Below, in pieces: positions 5,436-5,989 of a DNA stretch of 5,989 nucleotides. Positions within the stretch are counted from its first letter, which is position 1. Every line of letters starts with the position of its first letter. This DNA comes from an uncultured Oscillospiraceae bacterium (GTDB taxonomy: Bacteria; Bacillota; Clostridia; Oscillospirales; Oscillospiraceae). The DNA is taken from the NCBI GenBank assembly GCA_900751035.1, contig CAADSF010000278.1, forward strand, positions 1 to 5,989, in the 5' to 3' direction. The translations under genes and the position numbers were made by a program. Below the pieces are notes generated by a model. That model had not been told where the DNA came from, searched no databases, and was given only the letters and a program-made list of their open reading frames with translations.

Positions 5436-5540
5436 ATGGACGCAGGAAGTAGTAGCGGCACATCTGCAGGCCGAAGTCGGCTTGAGCCCCAGCCGCCCTT
5501 GGGCGTCCGGTGCTTGCGGCCCCTGTCATTCTTCGATTGA
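5436..5540 (+). CDS. 34-aa leader peptide upstream of mgtE (putative)
   Basis: A small ORF inside the mgtE leader, about 50 nt after the predicted transcription start. ATG 5436 follows a good ribosome site and TGA ends it 55 nt before mgtE. The peptide opens MDAGSSSGTSAGR, a Ser/Gly-rich, low-complexity part. It ends in RLEPQPPLGV and RCLRPLSFFD, with prolines at residues 18, 20, 21 and 29, Glu17 and a final Phe-Phe-Asp. I do not recognise a named family. The enterobacterial mgtA leader peptide MgtL has an acid/proline-rich stretch that destabilises or stalls ribosomes at low Mg2+; EPQPP here is similar in kind. The peptide has no membrane segment and is probably a regulatory by-product of translation. 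It may act in cis by deciding which hairpin forms. Translation is well supported by signals; the Mg2+ role is inference. Confidence 0.6.
   Translation: MDAGSSSGTSAGRSRLEPQPPLGVRCLRPLSFFD
5467..5520 (+). repeat. Overlapping, mutually exclusive hairpins within the leader ORF
   Basis: Segment A (5467-5473) pairs with B (5478-5484): CAGGCCG with CGGCTTG, 7 pairs including one G-U, loop AAGT. The start of B, CGGCT (5478-5482), can instead pair with C, AGCCG (5491-5495). C can also pair onward: GCCGC (5492-5496) with GCGGC (5516-5520), or GCCC (5495-5498) with GGGC (5501-5504). So A:B, B:C and C:D compete, as in attenuation leaders. Ribosome position on the EPQPP codons (5484-5498) would mask B and C. 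Confidence 0.5.
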
Positions 5541-5581
5541 TGTGCCTGCGTTGTGTCTTTACCTTCCTATCCTTTACATTT

Positions 5582-5587
5582 AGGAGG
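5582..5587 (+). promoter_or_regulatory. mgtE ribosome binding site AGGAGG
   Basis: Perfect AGGAGG, 8 nt before ATG 5596. Upstream pyrimidine stretches can pair weakly with it: TCCT (5570-5573) with AGGA (5582-5585), and TTCCT (5564-5568) with AGGAA (5585-5589). Partial sequestration is therefore possible. Confidence 0.85.
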
Positions 5588-5595
5588 AACAAGAC

Positions 5596-5989
5596 ATGGC
5601 AGAAAGCAATTTTTCTCTGGAAAAGACCCTGACCATGCTGCTCGACGAGAAGAAGTATCATTCTCTGCGCGACATCCTCAGCACCATGAATCCCGCCGAT
5701 ATCGCCGCCATTTTTGACGATCTCGATCAGGCCCGCCTGCCGCTTCTGTTCCGGCTTCTGCCGAAGGAGCTGGCCGCCGAGACCTTCGTCGAAATGGAGC
5801 CGGAGGCGCAGGAGCTTCTGATTCAGGGCTTCTCGGATTCCGAGCTGAAGGAGGTCATCGACGAGCTTTACGTCGACGACGCCGTCGATATCGTGGAGGA
5901 AATGCCCGCAAACGTCGTGCAGCGCATTCTGACCCAGGCCGAGCCGGATATGCGCAAGCAGATCAACGAGATCCTGCGCTACCCGGAGG
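5596..5989 (+). CDS. mgtE: Mg2+ transporter MgtE, N-terminal part (truncated by window end)
   Basis: The first 131 codons of a gene that runs off the right edge without a stop; full-length MgtE is usually about 450 residues. MgtE is a homodimeric inner-membrane Mg2+ channel/transporter gated by its cytosolic domains. The visible part is the MgtE_N helical superhelix domain: LEKTLTMLLDEKKYHSLRDI (8-27), then repeated short helices with the typical NPADIAAIFDDL (32-43), LLFRLLPKELAAETF (50-64) and VDDAVDIVEEMP (93-104). It ends at NEILRYPE (124-131), where the family normally passes to the DSAGS segment and the CBS pair. The acidic helices fit the Mg2+-sensing role of this domain. CBS and membrane regions are outside the window. 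The promoter at 5351 and the leader ORF belong to this gene. A different MgtE_N-containing protein is possible but unlikely. Confidence 0.9.
   Translation, partial: MAESNFSLEKTLTMLLDEKKYHSLRDILSTMNPADIAAIFDDLDQARLPLLFRLLPKELAAETFVEMEPEAQELLIQGFSDSELKEVIDELYVDDAVDIVEEMPANVVQRILTQAEPDMRKQINEILRYPE

Larger units (their letters stand above)
5386..5595 (+). promoter_or_regulatory. Long mgtE 5' leader with upstream ORF and alternative hairpins
   Basis: About 210 nt run from the predicted transcription start to mgtE ATG 5596. In order: a 5'-end hairpin (5387-5406), a ribosome site and 34-codon ORF (5422-5540), overlapping inverted repeats inside that ORF (5467-5520), a pyrimidine-rich, G-poor tract (about 5557-5581), and the mgtE ribosome site. 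The conserved M-box (ykoK) core segments that I know, such as the GGTGAGGCTCC region, are not found. Length, order and neighbour gene suggest a regulatory leader responding to Mg2+ or to translation status; this is inferred. Confidence 0.6.

Noticed and set aside
4099..5583. Open frame of 494 codons on the + strand opposite alaX
   Set aside because: Shadow of a GC-rich gene. The - strand frame has all AlaX zinc and Gly-rich motifs, while this one has none and also runs through the mgtE promoter and leader.
5386..5595. M-box (ykoK) Mg2+ riboswitch
   Set aside because: Expected before Clostridia mgtE, but the conserved core segments are absent on reading. A covariance-model search would settle it.
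5540..5632. Second small ORF starting at the TGATG overlap with the leader ORF stop
   Set aside because: ATG 5540 opens a 30-codon frame (MCLRCVFTFL start) that runs across the mgtE start in another frame. It has no ribosome site of its own, so it is probably chance.
5395..5661. Open frame of 88 codons on the - strand across the mgtE leader
   Set aside because: It overlaps the mgtE start and leader in antisense; no ribosome site or motif seen.

Overview
The window looks like chromosomal DNA of a gut-type Clostridia bacterium, most likely Oscillospiraceae or a close relative. This rests on protein resemblance, strong AGGAGG-type ribosome binding sites, sigma-A promoter spacing, GC-rich housekeeping genes and palindromic intergenic repeats of a kind I associate with that group. 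The genus cannot be fixed by reading alone.

Layout: (1) 1-106 is the 5' flank of a secreted-protein gene and is dominated by a long inverted repeat. (2) 107-2812 (+) encodes a 901-residue exported protein with a Sec signal peptide, InlB/Flg_new-type beta repeats and no recognisable wall anchor. (3) 2813-3279 has no convincing gene. It holds a terminator usable on both strands, a two-hairpin repeat with a degenerate inverted partial copy, and a 108-bp MITE-like element with 10-bp terminal inverted repeats. (4) 3280-5271 (-) is a tight two-gene operon: alaX (alanyl-tRNA editing hydrolase, AlaX-L type with DHHA1 domain), then nudC (zinc-ribbon Nudix NAD(H) pyrophosphatase). The two genes are 12 nt apart and the nudC ribosome site overlaps the alaX stop codon. 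(5) 5272-5350 is the divergent control region. (6) 5351-5989 (+) is a mgtE Mg2+ transporter gene cut by the window edge. It has a near-consensus promoter, a leader of about 210 nt and a well-initiated 34-codon upstream ORF.

The most interesting part is the mgtE leader. I see no M-box riboswitch core there. Instead there is a short ORF with its own Shine-Dalgarno site, encoding a peptide with a Glu-Pro-Gln-Pro-Pro stretch and a Pro-containing C-terminus. It overlaps several mutually exclusive hairpins and is followed by a pyrimidine-rich tract running into the mgtE ribosome site. This layout parallels the enterobacterial mgtA/MgtL control system, in which translation of a proline- and acid-containing leader peptide senses Mg2+. 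A translation-based Mg2+ sensor for mgtE in this organism is therefore a reasonable, untested hypothesis.

The other genes have no obvious shared pathway. alaX and nudC are both housekeeping quality-control enzymes (mischarged tRNA; NAD metabolism or NAD-capped RNA). The secreted protein is a separate unit that converges on them.
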